NCBI GenBank assembly: GCA_013176395.1
Contig: JABMLP010000007.1
Coordinates: forward strand, 1,426,001-1,490,000
Reading direction: 5' to 3'
Length of the DNA: 64,000 nt
DNA from: Venturia oleaginea
Lineage: Eukaryota; Ascomycota; Dothideomycetes; Venturiales; Venturiaceae
Every line of letters starts with the position of its first letter. Within the stretch, counting starts at the first letter, position 1. This document shows, one piece after another, positions 1 through 12,165 of this stretch. A program made the position numbers and the translations under genes. The notes below the pieces were generated by a model. It saw nothing but the letters and a program-made list of their open reading frames with translations. It did not search any database and was not told the origin of the DNA.

Positions 1-2
1 TG

Positions 3-656
3 TGTCCATGGCGAGATTGCGAGGGCCTAAAGTTCTATCAGGAAGGAGCTACTTTGGATGTCAACTGTCAGCTCACCGATGGGTGGTCTCAGCTAGGGCC
101 TTTACATCCTGAAGGCACACGGTATGATATCTGTGGTACATAGACTATGAGTATGGCCGTTCTAACATCGCGTAGGAAGTATTATAGAACATTGGATAAT
201 TGCTATGTTTCTGTCAACACGGTTGAGGATCTCACGCAGAAAGCACCCTCAATGACACACGGGACAACGCGGCCGGCGGATGTGATGCAAGAGGCTCTGC
301 CATACTGTGGCCCAGTGCCTCACCTGAAAGCAAGCGATCGCCCAGGACTCACCGAAGATAGTCCACCTCTTCCACCTGTTGCCAATTCAGCGACTCCTCC
401 TCCGGCTGCTGCTCCATTACGACCGCCTGCTCCAAAACCTCTGTCACCTCCTAGACCAGCTGTTCAACAACCTCAACCCCTACAGGAACCAGCTACACAG
501 AGACTACAACCTCCGCCTAAAACAGGTGGGCTCAAATCTCCCGCTGTACCTCCAATGCCACCTAAAAACACCGCTGGAGTTATTCCACAAGAGGAAGAGG
601 AGGAAGAGGAGGAAGAGGAGGAAGAGGAGGAAGAAACTGATGAAGAAGAAAAGTAA
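3..656 (+). pseudogene. 3' part of a Cys-containing, probably secreted protein, with an in-frame TAG
   Basis: The frame is open from the window edge to a TAG at 141-143 and then open again, in the same phase, to TAA at 654-656. The part before the stop has spaced cysteines (CPWRDC near the start, then DVNC and DICGT). The part after it contains YRTLDNCYVSV. Together these resemble a small fungal extracellular SH3-like Cys domain, in which a W..T.DNCY segment closes the domain. The stop therefore appears to fall inside one domain. The tail is a Pro-rich linker followed by a run of Glu. If the TAG is real, either a 169-aa product starts at 147 or the gene is inactivated. The only candidate intron spanning the stop (GTATGA to ACATAG) would be about 22 nt, which is too short. 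The true start lies outside the window. The domain assignment is inference. Confidence 0.4.
590..652 (+). repeat. GAG/GAA microsatellite encoding a poly-Glu tail
   Basis: A run of GAG, GAA and GAT codons gives an uninterrupted acidic tail just before the stop at 654. The repeat is purine-only on this strand and is likely to vary in length between isolates. Confidence 0.8.
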
Positions 657-1614
657 CGGATATAATCGATAGGAAGGAATATTAGCAACCATCATCTGAT
701 GAAGGTATGTTGCTCCTCAATTGTCTAGGTATATTGACCAAGCTGACTCTGGATAGTCATGAAGCTACCTGAATGCTCGCAGTAAAACACTTCGGTGATG
801 ATCCTGTTGTAATCTGACTGTCTCTTTGCAGTGTATCCCCCTTTGGTAGCAGCTGAATTTCTTTTCGAGGTAACGACGCGAAGCCTTGCTACATTGCTTG
901 CGAGGCATAGCACTGCGTAGATGAGTAGATTTCTGTTTTGTGCATAGGAAAGTTCGATTGTAAATATAATAGGAGCCACTTGTATATACTGCTCTACTTT
1001 GGGCATGCGTGTAAGCTATGCCTATTACTGGCGGTCCATCGTTGTATCCATGTCTGATTCCGATTGGAAAAGGGTTGTGGGTAGTGGGTGTCCCGAGTCT
1101 AGGTTGAGGCTACAACAACGCCATTCTTGAAGAGTGCTGCCGGTATTGCGAATAAGGGAGGCAGAGTTGGAAGGAAGGCTGTAGTTGACATTCTCTCCGC
1201 CATTTCAAGCTGATATGCGATAGATATACCCGATTGAATTTAGGTACCCGAATCAGCAAGCTCACTTTGAAAGAACTTTCCAAGCACCACAATAGGATGG
1301 TTTAGGACCTCGACAGTTTCTATCAGTACATTGAATGGTACGGTGTTTGCAGAAAGACTCTTAGTGTTGGAGGCGCGCCGTCAACTTCACTTTTTCGGTG
1401 GTTGCAAGTAGTAGAACTGAAGTTCGCACATTCTTATTTCGATTAACAGATGTGACGGGCGATTCTGCGTGTCATGAGACTTGCACATCTGCTGACTTCG
1501 CTCCCATGCTGAGGAGGTGATGTCCACCTTTTTAGGACTTCCTTCACAACCTCAATCAGCTTCACCTCCTTTTGTCACTCTCAGATTACCACAACGCAAA
1601 GAGTATCGTTTCTA
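657..1614. other. intergenic, no supported gene
   Basis: Only short open frames without splice support or recognisable motifs are present. A pyrimidine-rich stretch around 1525-1590 lies just before the next gene and could be part of its 5' UTR or promoter. Confidence 0.5.
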
Positions 1615-3360
1615 ATGCTTTACGGTATCATCGTCGTATCGACCGACAACCCTTGCTTTTCGCAGGCAACCGAGCAGTCAACATCAGTTGCGTCGCAGGG
1701 GACTGATCAGCTTCGTTGTCCACTGCCGGGTGACGCCAATGTCACCACAACATCACCGCCATTCCTTCACCACACAACAACAGCGGCCTTCACGTACGCA
1801 GACAAGGAGACCCTCGCCATGATGACGAGAAATGCCATCCTAGTCATAGACAATGAGATGCCAACCACTCTCACCATCAGCTCAGCCTCCGAGGACGACA
1901 AGGATACGCATCAGTTGCGGCCAAAGTTGTGCATCAATGGCGTTGAAGTAAACCTCAGCACCAACGATGACCTATTCATCCACAAAACTACCACCGCAGA
2001 AGTCGGGTCCTACTCGAAAATATCCACCATGGCAATACCCACCACTCCTGAAGCCTTTGCTGAGGCAATCCTTGGACCCAAGCCAGTCGTTGCGCCTCTC
2101 TTTTCCACGCTACTTCCTACTCCTCCTCCTACACCGCCGCCTACGCCACCTCAGCCTCCCCGCAACAACGATTCGTCTATCATGCCGTTTGCAGATTCTT
2201 CCAGTACCGTACCTGTTGAGGCCCGTGGTTTCATTGAGCCTATCTTTGGGAGAGAGTTGAGCGATCAAGGGTTCGGGATGTTCTATACGCCTTCTGTTAT
2301 TCCTTGCAAGCGAGAGGGTACTCCTCTAGAGAAAGACCGTGGGAAGGCTCAAGAGAAAATGTAAGTCTCAAGTTCAGAACGCGCACGAGAGGCTTTGTAA
2401 AGGCTGCCAACATCTAATGGTATCAGTCCTCGGTCTGAAAGGATGAACTGATTCGAAAACTAGTCCACCACCACAAATCACGGCAGATATCATCGCTGAT
2501 GCAATCGAGGGCCAGTATGCTGCGATCACTCCACCTCCCAGCCCCGTTCTCTCAAGCGCCACAGTATTCGGATTCCCACTCGCACCTAACAGTGTGGCAG
2601 CAAACAATACCGAAGACATGTAAGTTGAGTATCAATATATGAATCTGTGAAAACGTTGCAGCAGCTCCTGGCAATCCATTAACCACAGCTCGTCAGAAGA
2701 TTATTGATATCGATCTCTCAACGGGAACTTTGTACTAACTAGCATAGCATGACGACCAAATCCGCCAACCCAGATCTGGATCTCTCCACCGACCACGAAT
2801 ACGACTTTCGCTCCTTGAAACAAAAGTGCGGCCTCTTGTACATGGGCTGGAACAAAACATTTGTCCTCAACCTTGCTCCTCACCTTCTGGCTCGAACAGA
2901 CGAAACCAGCAAAGCGCTCCTCCATCCAGGCCAATACATCAAGTCGAAACCTGCCCGCGTCAAAAAGAACTCGTCATCCACCTCTTCTCGCAAGGAGAAA
3001 CCGAAGTACAGCGCAGCCCCCGAAATCAGAGCTCGCCGCGGCACCCCCATCATCGCTCTCATCCACTCTCTCACCACCGTCCCTGATTCCGCATTCGACC
3101 CAATCGACGGCATGTTGAGGAAAGAGTGGTTGGGTGAAGCTAGACCACAACTTTTCTTCGCCAATGGAGAGATGCAGGAATACGTCAAGTTCAAAGCTAT
3201 CCCTGCCGGCTTTGACCAGCTTTTCTTCGGCTGGTTGAGAGGTGACGACAACATCAAGAATTGTTTCGGCAAGGAGAAGATCCAGAGGATTGCTGAGAGG
3301 TGCCTCACTGAGGTTGCTCGTGAGGAGAGGATCTTTGCCATCCATGGTGTTAGACTCTGA
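1615..3360 (+). CDS. hypothetical protein, three exons, conserved-looking C-terminal domain
   Basis: The model is exons 1615-2360, 2464-2619 and 2748-3360. The introns are 103 and 128 nt with GTAAGT donors, and the second has a TACTAAC branch site before its TAG. Both junctions keep the frame, giving about 504 aa. The first third is Thr/Ser-rich and probably disordered and includes a PTPPPTPP stretch. The last exon encodes a compact segment with GLLYMGWNKTFVLNL, then a Lys/Ser linker, then RGTPIIALIHSL and FFGWLRGDDNIKNCFG, ending near IFAIHGVRL. I do not recognise the family. There is no signal peptide or membrane segment. The first ATG at 1615 is uncertain; the Met pair at about 1819 is a reasonable alternative. 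Confidence 0.7.
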
Positions 3361-4039
3361 GTTGACGCACTGATTGGCCTTGGGTACGTATTTTCTTGCT
3401 TTTCTCCTTCTCCCTTTTTGCTTTTTCTAGGTTCCAGCAGCGGATCGATGCGAGAAGCACAGATAGGGATTTTGAGCATTTTACTCCGCATACGGTTACG
3501 GTTTCCGCTGGTTTCGGACTGGAGTGATGGACGTTATGGTTGGCTGGATACGCGTTTGGTGAAGACAGGCATTCGGACGGATTCTGGGGCGCGATTTTCT
3601 GAACGAATGAAATGTTTTTGTAGTAAACGCATGGAGAAAGAGCAAGGAGCGTTTCCTGGCAAAGCTTGTCAGCATAGTTGGCAGGATTTTAAGGCCAGTT
3701 GATTGGGATTGGGAAGCCGCATTTTCGATAGACTATCTCGTGGTTTCCGGGCTCAGTTCGCGCGTTGGAGGCCTTCGCATTATACAGGCTTCAAATGGTA
3801 CGCGTTCTGCTTTCTAGCTTTATTTCCATACCGCAATTCATCATCCCTTTATCGAGTAACTTAAAACAGTTTCACATGTTCATTCGAGGATTGACATCAT
3901 TAGGTTTCTAGCGGAATGATTCCAGAAATGTGCCAGACACTGACCGATATCGATACTCTTTTTAGAAAGACCATGTAAGCTTGCCGAAGAGACGAGGCAT
4001 GGGAATTGTATCCAATCTTTCTGCCGTGTCGGGCCCGCT
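3361..4039. other. intergenic between convergent genes
   Basis: This lies between the 3' ends of the 1615-3360 gene and the minus-strand thioesterase, so it probably holds both 3' UTRs. No coding signal was seen. Confidence 0.5.
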
Positions 4040-5071
4040 TCAGGTCGCAGCCCCCAAATCTTCCACAGCGTCAGCCCGATCCCAACTCGCCTTCTCAATC
4101 TCCCCAACCCTCTCCTCAATATCCCTAACCCTCTTCCCAACCTCCACCCTCACCCCCTCCTGCTCCCTCCAAACCTGCTGAAACCCCTCCAACATAAACG
4201 GCTTCAACGGCGCCTTCTTCCCCCTGACATAATCATAGACAACAATATCCTCCACCAGCCTCGCTGCCGGCCTCTGATGCCTTTCCGAAAATATAACAAC
4301 GTCCAGTATGAAATGGTCTGTGGAGGCAGAGGGCGGAGTCGCAAGCTTATGCAGGACGGTTATGTGATCGGGGTAGGTCATTGGGAATTTGAAGTCTGTT
4401 TTTATGGAGCGGAGGATCATGCCTGTGCCTTTGTTTGTGCCTAGTTGAGACCATTCGCGGGCGTGGGTTTGGTCGATGGAGGAGGCGAAGTTCTGGGTCC
4501 AGTTTACGCGGGCGGATTCGGCGTAGCGGTTGTAGATTACGTTGTTTACGTGGCCTGGATATGTTTAAGCTTGGTATAGAGTGAGGGAGTGTTGGTGGTT
4601 GGAATTGGCTTGGAGGAATGTTTGCTCACCCTTTTGTTGTCGTATCAGCGAATGGGTTCAGTAGAGCAATGATGTGGAACAATTGGTAAAGATGTAGTTA
4701 TGCCATTGAGTTCTACATACCATACTATCCATTTCTCCCCATACTACGGCGTGATTCCATAATCCTCTTCTGCCTTCTGCTGTTAGGAAGCCCTCGCTGC
4801 CAGCGATGAGCGTTCTCCAATCTGTAGCCAGTTCCTTCAATATCGAACCTGCCTCTTGGACTTGAGGGTTTGTAAGGCCAAACGTTATACATTTCCCCAG
4901 CCGAGCTTTTGTATTATTCAGCCACTGGGCATTCAGGGGCTTAGATTCTATTGAAGCGGCGGGTGGTTGGGAGCTATAGGTTGTGGATGATGTGGAAAAT
5001 CTGGAGGCTTGGTTTACGCAGAGTGGGATCGATGTGTGGACAGCGCTGGAGCAGGGGAGTCGGGGTGGCAT
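4040..5071 (-). CDS. mitochondrial-type hot-dog thioesterase (4HBT-like)
   Basis: Exon 1 runs from 5071 to about 4726 and exon 2 from 4554 to 4040. The N-terminus is rich in Arg, Ser and Thr without acidic residues (RFSTSSTTYSS), as expected of a mitochondrial presequence. Exon 1 ends in VVWGEMDS and exon 2 opens with HVNNVIYNRYAESARVNW. That is the fungal 4HBT signature, in which an acidic residue precedes HVNN in the hot-dog active-site helix. Substrates are presumably acyl-CoA thioesters. The junction is odd: the best donor (GTATGT, 4720) joined to the CAG at 4557-4555 shifts the frame. The donor at 4725 keeps the frame but shortens the motif, and a donor at 4716 lengthens it by one residue relative to the usual D-x3-H spacing. 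The C-terminus is a charged helix (VGKRVRDIEERVGEIEKA). The family call is firm; the junction is not. Confidence 0.75.
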
Positions 5072-6054
5072 GGCGAAGGTGTTCTGGAGGCTGTGTGCGT
5101 GTTGTTATCGAGCCATTGACGATGTTGTTCTTCGCCGCAGAATAGTCCCGTCGGCAATGATGGGGAATTAAGTTGGGTGGAGCTTCTCTTCCGCTTTTCC
5201 GTTATCGTGATTGCTTCCATCGGCAACACCACTATCATCTGATTCTTGCTGCATTACCACCAATGCGATGGACGCAAGGAGTATGGTACCATCAGCCCTA
5301 TCAATCCGGGCGGTTAGATATTTTCGGCTTCTGCTCCCACATGCAATGCCAGGAATGGTGGTAGGCGATCAATGACCAATGTCTCTCATTTGCGAGCTGG
5401 TCAGAAGAGATCTAGGAGGCTTAGGAGCCAAGGTGTTGCCCTAGCAATCTCTGCAAAGAAATACAACACCACTATAAAAAGAGCTTGGGATATTGCCGCC
5501 CAGTACGTACCCAGCGCAGCATAGGTATTCCAAGTAGTATACAGCAGGTCGAAATGCACAGGAGTCTTGTCGCGCCGCGCTGCTTTAAAAACCTGACCCC
5601 AAAATTAGATATCCGCGCCTGTACCCGCCATTTTCCTCCTCGAGAGGGCTTTTGACCATGGAAGATGCTGGTGAAAAGTCTTTTCTTTCGGTCGCCGCTC
5701 ATACTGCTTCCCCATAAATAGTGATGGTCTCCCATAACACATTAATATACTATATACATAGTGTACGATTAAATCATTGATCTCCAGAGCTGGCCCTGGA
5801 TTTCCTTGCCCTTCCTAATGCAGTATGGACTTGACAATTCTCTGCAATTGAAACGGGGGAAGCATACAATCCCAGGCATTCCCAGAGCACTCGGGCCACC
5901 AGCCCTTAATGACAGCCATGGTTTTCCGATTAGAATCCTGGGTTGTCAAATCGCTGGCCAGATGCATGGGTGGCATACAGTATGTTGATGACCTGCTTCT
6001 GTTCCTTGTCCTTGCCGGCTCAATTTGCGTGGTCTTGCCTCCAAATTCAACATC
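5072..6054. other. intergenic between divergent genes
   Basis: This is the likely promoter region shared by the thioesterase (minus) and the lectin-like membrane protein (plus). It contains only unsupported short frames. Confidence 0.45.
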
Positions 6055-7890
6055 ATGTCGCCAATTGTCGACGCTGTCCCGACGACACCAGACTCACATG
6101 TGGTATCGCCTATGAGTCCAGCAAACTCGTCATTAAGAGGGAGAAAACCTTCGATGGGGAAATTTCAAGAGTTAGGATTGGTCAAATCTCCACCCAACTA
6201 CTCGGAAGTGTGGACGGAAGATCATGGGAAAGAGGTTGTGCCGGTCGCGGAGGGAAAAGAGGTCAAACCGTATGATGGAATTGAGCATGAACCGCCAGCC
6301 GATGACAAATACGTTGCACTGCCGCACGATGAGAAGCAGGTCATATACGGGACGCGTGGAGAAGGTGAAGAGGAGGAGCGGATAAGAGGAAAAAGGAGAT
6401 GTTGTGGAGTCGCCCTGAAATGGATAGTAATACTGGCTATCGTAATACTACTGCTCGCTGTGGCTCTTGGGGTTGGATTGGCCTTTGGCCTGAAGAAGAA
6501 GAGATCAAACAAGTAAGGCATAGCTGTATAGCTGTGCGAAGACATGTATACTAACTCATTCGATCAGAGCTCTAAATCGACCGTTCTTGACCGGAATCGA
6601 CTACGACGATCCCTTTGAGAACCAAGGCTCCGAGATAGATCCATTGACAGACTTATTCTACCAAAGGAAAGACGGCCTGATCAGGCAAGCGACAATGCTC
6701 GCCAATGGGACCTGGCTTGGAGCCGCGCCGGATGATTTCGCAACCACGAATGCGAAGATAGGGACTCCTATCGCAGTCACGTCGTTCACAGTCCGCAAGA
6801 ATCAAGCCATGACACAAGTGGTTCGCGCGCCCTCCCGCGGTGATTGGTCGTGTACTGACTGTTACATGCAGCGACATCTATTCTACATTGACACTGGGGG
6901 ACTGTTACGGGAGCGGATATACGACAATGTCACGAGGAAATGGACGAGTGGAGCACTGGATCAGCTCAATGTAAAGCCTATATCGGGCAGTGGATTGCAA
7001 GTCTGCAATGGGAATGACTTTGGGGGAGGCCGTAATGATACCAGCTATCGAGATGGAATTACTCTTTTCTATGGTTACACGAGTGATAGCATTCAACAGT
7101 GAGTGGTTTGACCGAGTTATCTACTGCCCTCGATTTAACAATGGCTCCTAGACTCGGTTGGAACATGGAAGACAAATTCTGGGTCAAAGAACAGACCTTT
7201 GTTGATGTCAACGGTAAAGGTGGTGTCGCCTGCCACATCCGCCCCGAACTATCAACCGTCGTCGCAACAAACAAGACAGATGTGATATTCTTCTGGCGCG
7301 ACTCGAACGCAACGAAACGAGGCAGCGCCACCCACCCGATAAACGTTTGGCAGAGAGCTCCACTCTCTATACCAGGAATCTACGAAGGAGCTGCGATCAA
7401 TATGCGCGCATACGGCTTCGGCCAAGACAGAAAAGGAGGCGGTGGCAACAACAACAACAACAATAGTAATAATAATAGTACCAACACCACCGCCACAAAC
7501 GCAATAGACGCCCGACCAAACTGGCGCTCCGGAAGAGGCGGGAATTGGTCACCAAACCGCTACATCCTAACCCAACTCTCAGACCTCACCATCCGCGCCT
7601 TCAACATCACCGGTTCCGCGGAGAACATGGCCCTCGCACCGATAAATTATCGGAGGACACAGGTCCCCTCCGTGGGTATTGGGAGTCCGCCCGCTAAAGC
7701 GTTGCCGGGCACGCGGTTGAGCTTTACGATGGATCGGAATGCGGTTGAGCTTGGGAGTGGGGGGAGGAATTCGACGAGGCGCACGTGGATTACGTGGTTT
7801 CAGACTGAGGCTGGGGGGATTGGACAGTATATCGCTGGTAGTGATGATTTGGATCGGTGGGGGGTGGGACGGGTGGATATTGGGGATTGA
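6055..7890 (+). CDS. type II membrane protein with lectin-like extracellular domain
   Basis: Exons are 6055-6512, 6568-7098 and 7152-7890, with introns of 55 nt (CTAAC branch) and 53 nt. Both junctions are frame-true, giving 575 aa. Residues 1-120 are a cytoplasmic tail rich in Pro, Glu and Lys. At about 118-147, after RCCG, come a hydrophobic helix (VILAIVILLLAVALGVGLAFG) and then KKKR. There is no N-terminal signal, so the topology is type II. The rest repeats short units such as HLFYIDTGGLLRERIYD, GITLFYGYT and VIFFWRD, spaced like blades of the fungal fucose-specific-lectin type of beta-propeller. An Asn-rich linker lies near residues 465-485, coded by an AAC/AAT repeat at about 7447-7490. 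The start at 6055 is the first ATG in frame. A role in surface glycan binding is inferred; catalytic residues are not evident. Confidence 0.75.
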
Positions 7891-8486
7891 AGATTTGAGG
7901 GGGGGGGGGTTTGTTGGGTTTGGTTCTTTAATGGATGGATTCTTGGTGTGGGGATTTAGGTTTGGCGTATGTCTGGAAAAGATATGGGCTTTGTGAATGG
8001 CCTATCGTGCGTGGGCAGAGTTGGTGGGTGGAGTAATGGTTTATCTTGGTTGTATATTATGGGGATGTTGGAGGTCTTCAATACCCTGGGTGGATGGTGA
8101 ATCATGGGCTTTGCTTTTTTATTATCAATTTTATGATGGTTGATGTGGTCGTTGTGGTCTCCTTGCCCACTAGCTTGCTGTATTCCTCACTCTTATTGCT
8201 GGGAACGAAGAGGCGACAACGGTGTTTCTAGGAAGAGATCGTAACGTGCAAATTGTTCTTCGAGTACGGCGATTTGGGTATGAAGATGGAATCAATTGTT
8301 CATTTGACGGTGAGTTGAGCCAGGAAAAAGGTGGATGGATGGATCGTGTATGTGCCTTCAGGTGAAGTCCCTCGGTCTGGGAGTTGTCACTGTATTGCGC
8401 TGGATAAATGTGCGGAGTGGTGAATGAGATCGTTGCCATTACCGACAAAGAGCTTGGGCATCACGATCCCTAAGCTCCCCAAGTTT
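7891..8486. other. 3' flank, no gene seen
   Basis: G-rich sequence just after the stop (a run of ten G at about 7900) and T/G-rich sequence beyond, probably the 3' UTR of the preceding gene. No supported coding region. Confidence 0.45.
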
Positions 8487-9014
8487 TTATCCCGGATTCT
8501 CGTCGTCCCTCGTGATGGTGTAACATGAACCTGGACCATCGAAGAAGACGTACTCTATGAAATGAATGTATTGCGATTTCAGTGAGGCCGCCGGATGGGA
8601 GAACGCAGAATTCGGTGCAGCGAAGCCGGTGACCCAGTGGAGGGATTGGTACAGAATACCGTTCTTCAGCTGCAACCTGGGTTGGATATCACAAGATCTT
8701 GCGCGGCATAGTGCGCCACCAGAGTTGGTTCGACGGTCATCTGCTTCGTATTCATGAACGGCGAAGACGCAGATTTGTCTTGGTGTTCCTGGAATAGATT
8801 AGCTGCTTGCTTTGAGATGTAGAAGCATGTCCTTCAGATTATGTTGCTTGTCAGACGGACCGCATGAAAGACGCGGCCTGCCGTGATACATGTCTTTCGT
8901 TCCGCCTTGTAGGAAAATCGATACCGTTTTGAAGTATGCATCAGGCGCCGTACAAAGTACATTCCTCATTCGCATGAAGGTGCCGAGCGTGTAGTAGATT
9001 CCCTGGCGAGACAT
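8487..9014 (-). CDS. doubtful two-exon hypothetical protein
   Basis: Two minus-strand open stretches look protein-like. The first starts at ATG 9014 (MSRQGIYYTLGTFMRM) and the second ends at the stop at 8487 (GFAAPNSAFSHP, EYVFFDGPGSCYTITRDD). They can be joined by an intron running from a weak GTCCGT donor at about 8868 to a TTCCAG acceptor at about 8789, with CTAATC shortly before the acceptor. The joined protein would be small and Cys-containing, without a signal peptide. I recognise no family, and the donor is not a consensus one, so this may be a decayed gene or chance. Confidence 0.3.
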
Positions 9015-10077
9015 GATCGAGTCTTACTTGAAAGAGCAATCGATGTTTTTTGCTTTGCTCCGGAGTCCAGCCTCGCCCGTTCGTGCCGCAGTGTGGAGCA
9101 AGCGTGAGATGGGAGCAGAATATAAGGGGAACACACACCACGGGAGCGTGATCGTCGTCCGGGATCACTTCCGTCAAGTGGAGGAGTTTGTTCAAGAAGA
9201 CGAAGGTGATTCGCAGTATTGATTATTCACAATCAAGTACAGGAGAGGTCGGAGTAAAGGAACCCAGGAGGGTTGGATTGCCATGAGACATGGACATGGT
9301 TGATGGCGTCAAAGAACGAAGGGATATATCTCACCCGCTCGTTCTCGTCGTCGGACCCTGCCGTGTCTTGGTGGGGGTGATAAACGCCAGAGCGTGTGCC
9401 GCGGGGAAGAAAGGCTACGAGACAGGCCTGATGGAGTGTATGAACGACGTCGGTCCGAAGTAGCTGTCTAAGACTGTAAGATGTGATGGACAGCTGTGAT
9501 AGATCGATACGGGGTAGATGAGGATGCAAGATGGGAGCAATCAACTTCTCCTTTCGATACTGGATACGAACTCTCTAGCTGCATATGCACCGATGATGGT
9601 GTACGGAGAGTCAGTATTTCCCCTGACTAAACAAAAGCAATTTCTCTTGTATGGTAGAGCTGCAAGGGGAGAATCCGAACCTACACGCTGAAACAGAGGA
9701 ATTCCCAGCAAGAAGATGGGCCCCATGGCTTCGGTATTGGAGGCGCTGGGTCACTAGATGATGGCCGCCCGCCGACGGCGTATGCAGGAGGCCCAGGAAC
9801 AGAATATTGCGACCTGAAAAGGCGAGGCGAGAGCGTTTTATGCATACACGGTCAATCGCCACAGGAAAAGACATGTATAAACTTCTTCCCTCCCTAGAAC
9901 AGCGCCTGCCAACCGACCTCACTCTCCTTCAGTCCATCACCCACCAGCACTCGGACACGGCGCTTCGCCCCGGGTTCGATTCATGCGTCGCTAACATCAG
10001 TCCTTCTTTGACCTCGTCTGTATCTACAAAACCACTCTCTTTTGCCCTGTCAATCTCTACTTTCTTTCAACTTCAAA
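9015..10077. other. intergenic, no supported gene
   Basis: Short frames occur on both strands but none has splice support or known motifs. A TATAAA-like stretch near 9875 (acatgtataaac) and a pyrimidine-rich tract at 9895-10070 precede the next gene and are probably its promoter and 5' UTR. Confidence 0.45.
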
Positions 10078-11191
10078 ATGCCAAACTCGGGGAAACGCGC
10101 CCAATCGGAAACGCGATGCGATTCTGATCTCCTGATCCTCGATTACACGTTATACATGGCCGCCAAGGCCCTGCTCGAGGAACAGGTCCTCAAGCATGAA
10201 GAAGGCGTGGACGAAAATCTATCAAAACATCCTCTTGAGATGGTCGACTGTCAGTGAATCCAACAGCAGCCAATACCGTTCTTGTCGCTAATAATCCCTA
10301 GCCTTTCTCCACATATTCAAAAACAATCATCCGAACGAGTTAGTTTCTGGCGCTATCAAACTCCGCCTCCGACTGGTCAAGTTCACGACTCTTTTTGGAT
10401 GTCGCTGCACGCAATCGGCAATCTCTCCATCGTCAGCTGACCTCGAGCAACTACGTCAAACGCACCGACGTCGCGCCGCTGAGTACTGGGACTCGTCATC
10501 GGATGGATCATTCCAGGAGTCAGCCTTCCAGCATCGTCGACCTTCAGAACGCCGGTCCGCTACCCAATACCGTGCTGCCACTGACTCCGTCGCCCTCTCC
10601 GACCTTGTGCCAATGTTCATTGCGCTCTCAGCAGCTCGTAGCAATATGGATATGAGCACGCGAGAAATCACCACGCAATGGATGCATTTGGCTGGCCAGT
10701 TTATGCTCCAAGCTGCACTAGAGCAATGTCTGCTATATGGAGAGTGTCCAGCAGAAAAGCTCCGTGAGATTTTCTCCTGGGGGTGGAAGGAAGATATTTC
10801 AACCTCTTGGCAAGACGAGCAATCAGTCAATGACATGTTCTTTGACATGGATCAGTATGACGAAGACGGATCGAGGCGGGAAGTCAAGGGATGGAAGGAG
10901 ATTAAAATGGGATACTTCAAACTGGTGCGCATCTCGTTTCCAAGATATGCTTCGTCCACTAACACGGAATAGCTCAAGCCAACAGACGGTATTGATCCAG
11001 TAAGACATCTCAGACGAGTCCAAGGCCGCTATCCACTGCACCATTTCGAAAATTCACTCCTTCTCTTTCTGGAGGCTCTGCAACTGGAGCAAGAGCAACC
11101 TTTCCTGACCCAGCTCGAGAACAACAACGTCCCAGGCATGTCACCGAAAGAAATGGCTGCTTTGAAGAAGCGTCTAAGACTACCATTCTAA
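10078..11191 (+). CDS. hypothetical protein, three exons
   Basis: Exons are 10078-10249, 10302-10924 and 10973-11191, with introns of 52 and 48 nt that keep the frame, giving 337 aa. The N-terminal part is helical (DYTLYMAAKALLEEQVLKHEEG). It is followed by an Arg/Ser-rich linker, then a Trp-containing helical block (TQWMHLAGQFMLQAALEQCLLYG, SWGWKEDISTSW), and a basic end (ALKKRLRLPF). There is no signal peptide or membrane segment. I do not recognise the family. The fit of both short introns and the absence of frame breaks make a functional gene likely. Confidence 0.7.
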
Positions 11192-12165
11192 ATCGAAATC
11201 GCCATTGCCATCCGTCACCGTCCACGATCCCGATACCAATATCTCATGGTCGCTAGCGACATTTCCTTGGTTCTCCTCTTTGCGACCTGGCGGCTTTACC
11301 TCGACATTTATACCATAGCATGGCGATCATCACTTACGCATATCTGGTACTCAGCATTCTATCATGTCATATCTATGATCTTTTCTTACTTTCATTCTCT
11401 GGGCTCGACTCCCTCCATGTATTTATTACTGCCCTTTTTGCACAGAACAGCGTCTGGCCCGACGGTGACGTTAGAAACCAGATACCCGGAGGAAGGAATG
11501 TATGTTTGTACGGTAAGTATGATATTTGTATGTTCTTATAATTGAATTCGATATGCTTGATCGCAAACGTTCTTAATAGAAAGGCTCAACTTTTTCCGTC
11601 GCAGGATTTGAAGACTCTGGTGTATCTTTTTGTTGTGGCTTGTTCCCATATTGATTGATTGATTGATTTTATCCTACTCGGTTGCAGCCGCTTAATCAGG
11701 CAGCTATGTCCGGTTAGGAGGACTTCATCAGACAGCCGACACGTGATAGATTACATAATCCACCGCGCCCCACTTCGCCCCGTTCACTGAAACAAGACCA
11801 GCTGTCCCCTCCGTCCTCCCTCTTTTCCCTTAACCAGTATCTCCAAATGCCCGCTGGCTCTTGTAGATACTGGGTATTCTGCTAGTATATCTGTGCTATG
11901 TAGACTCAAGAGGCAATGCCTCGTGTTTCGCTATCCTTCTACCTACAGTCTCCCTCTAATGCTCAGCTTTGTCTATCTGTTTCGCCTTATCCCTCAAGGC
12001 CAATGGGTTCCCTAAGTATGTTTCTGCTTGTGAAAGTTGCCTTGCACCAGATTCCTATGCGGCGGTGTATTTGGTTGTGTGATGCTGGAGACAATAGTAA
12101 CCATCGTAGTCGTGATTTCGCTGCTTGGGTGTGATACTCCGGGTATGCCCGTGGACGAGGCTGTC
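11192..12165. other. intergenic, no supported gene
   Basis: AT-rich 3' flank of the preceding gene, including a run of GATT repeats at about 11653, followed by sequence leading into the tandem repeat. No coding signal beyond short frames. Confidence 0.45.

Noticed and set aside
9955..9995. GGGTTCGATTC resembling a tRNA B-box
   Set aside because: No A-box, acceptor stem or clover-leaf pairing around it.
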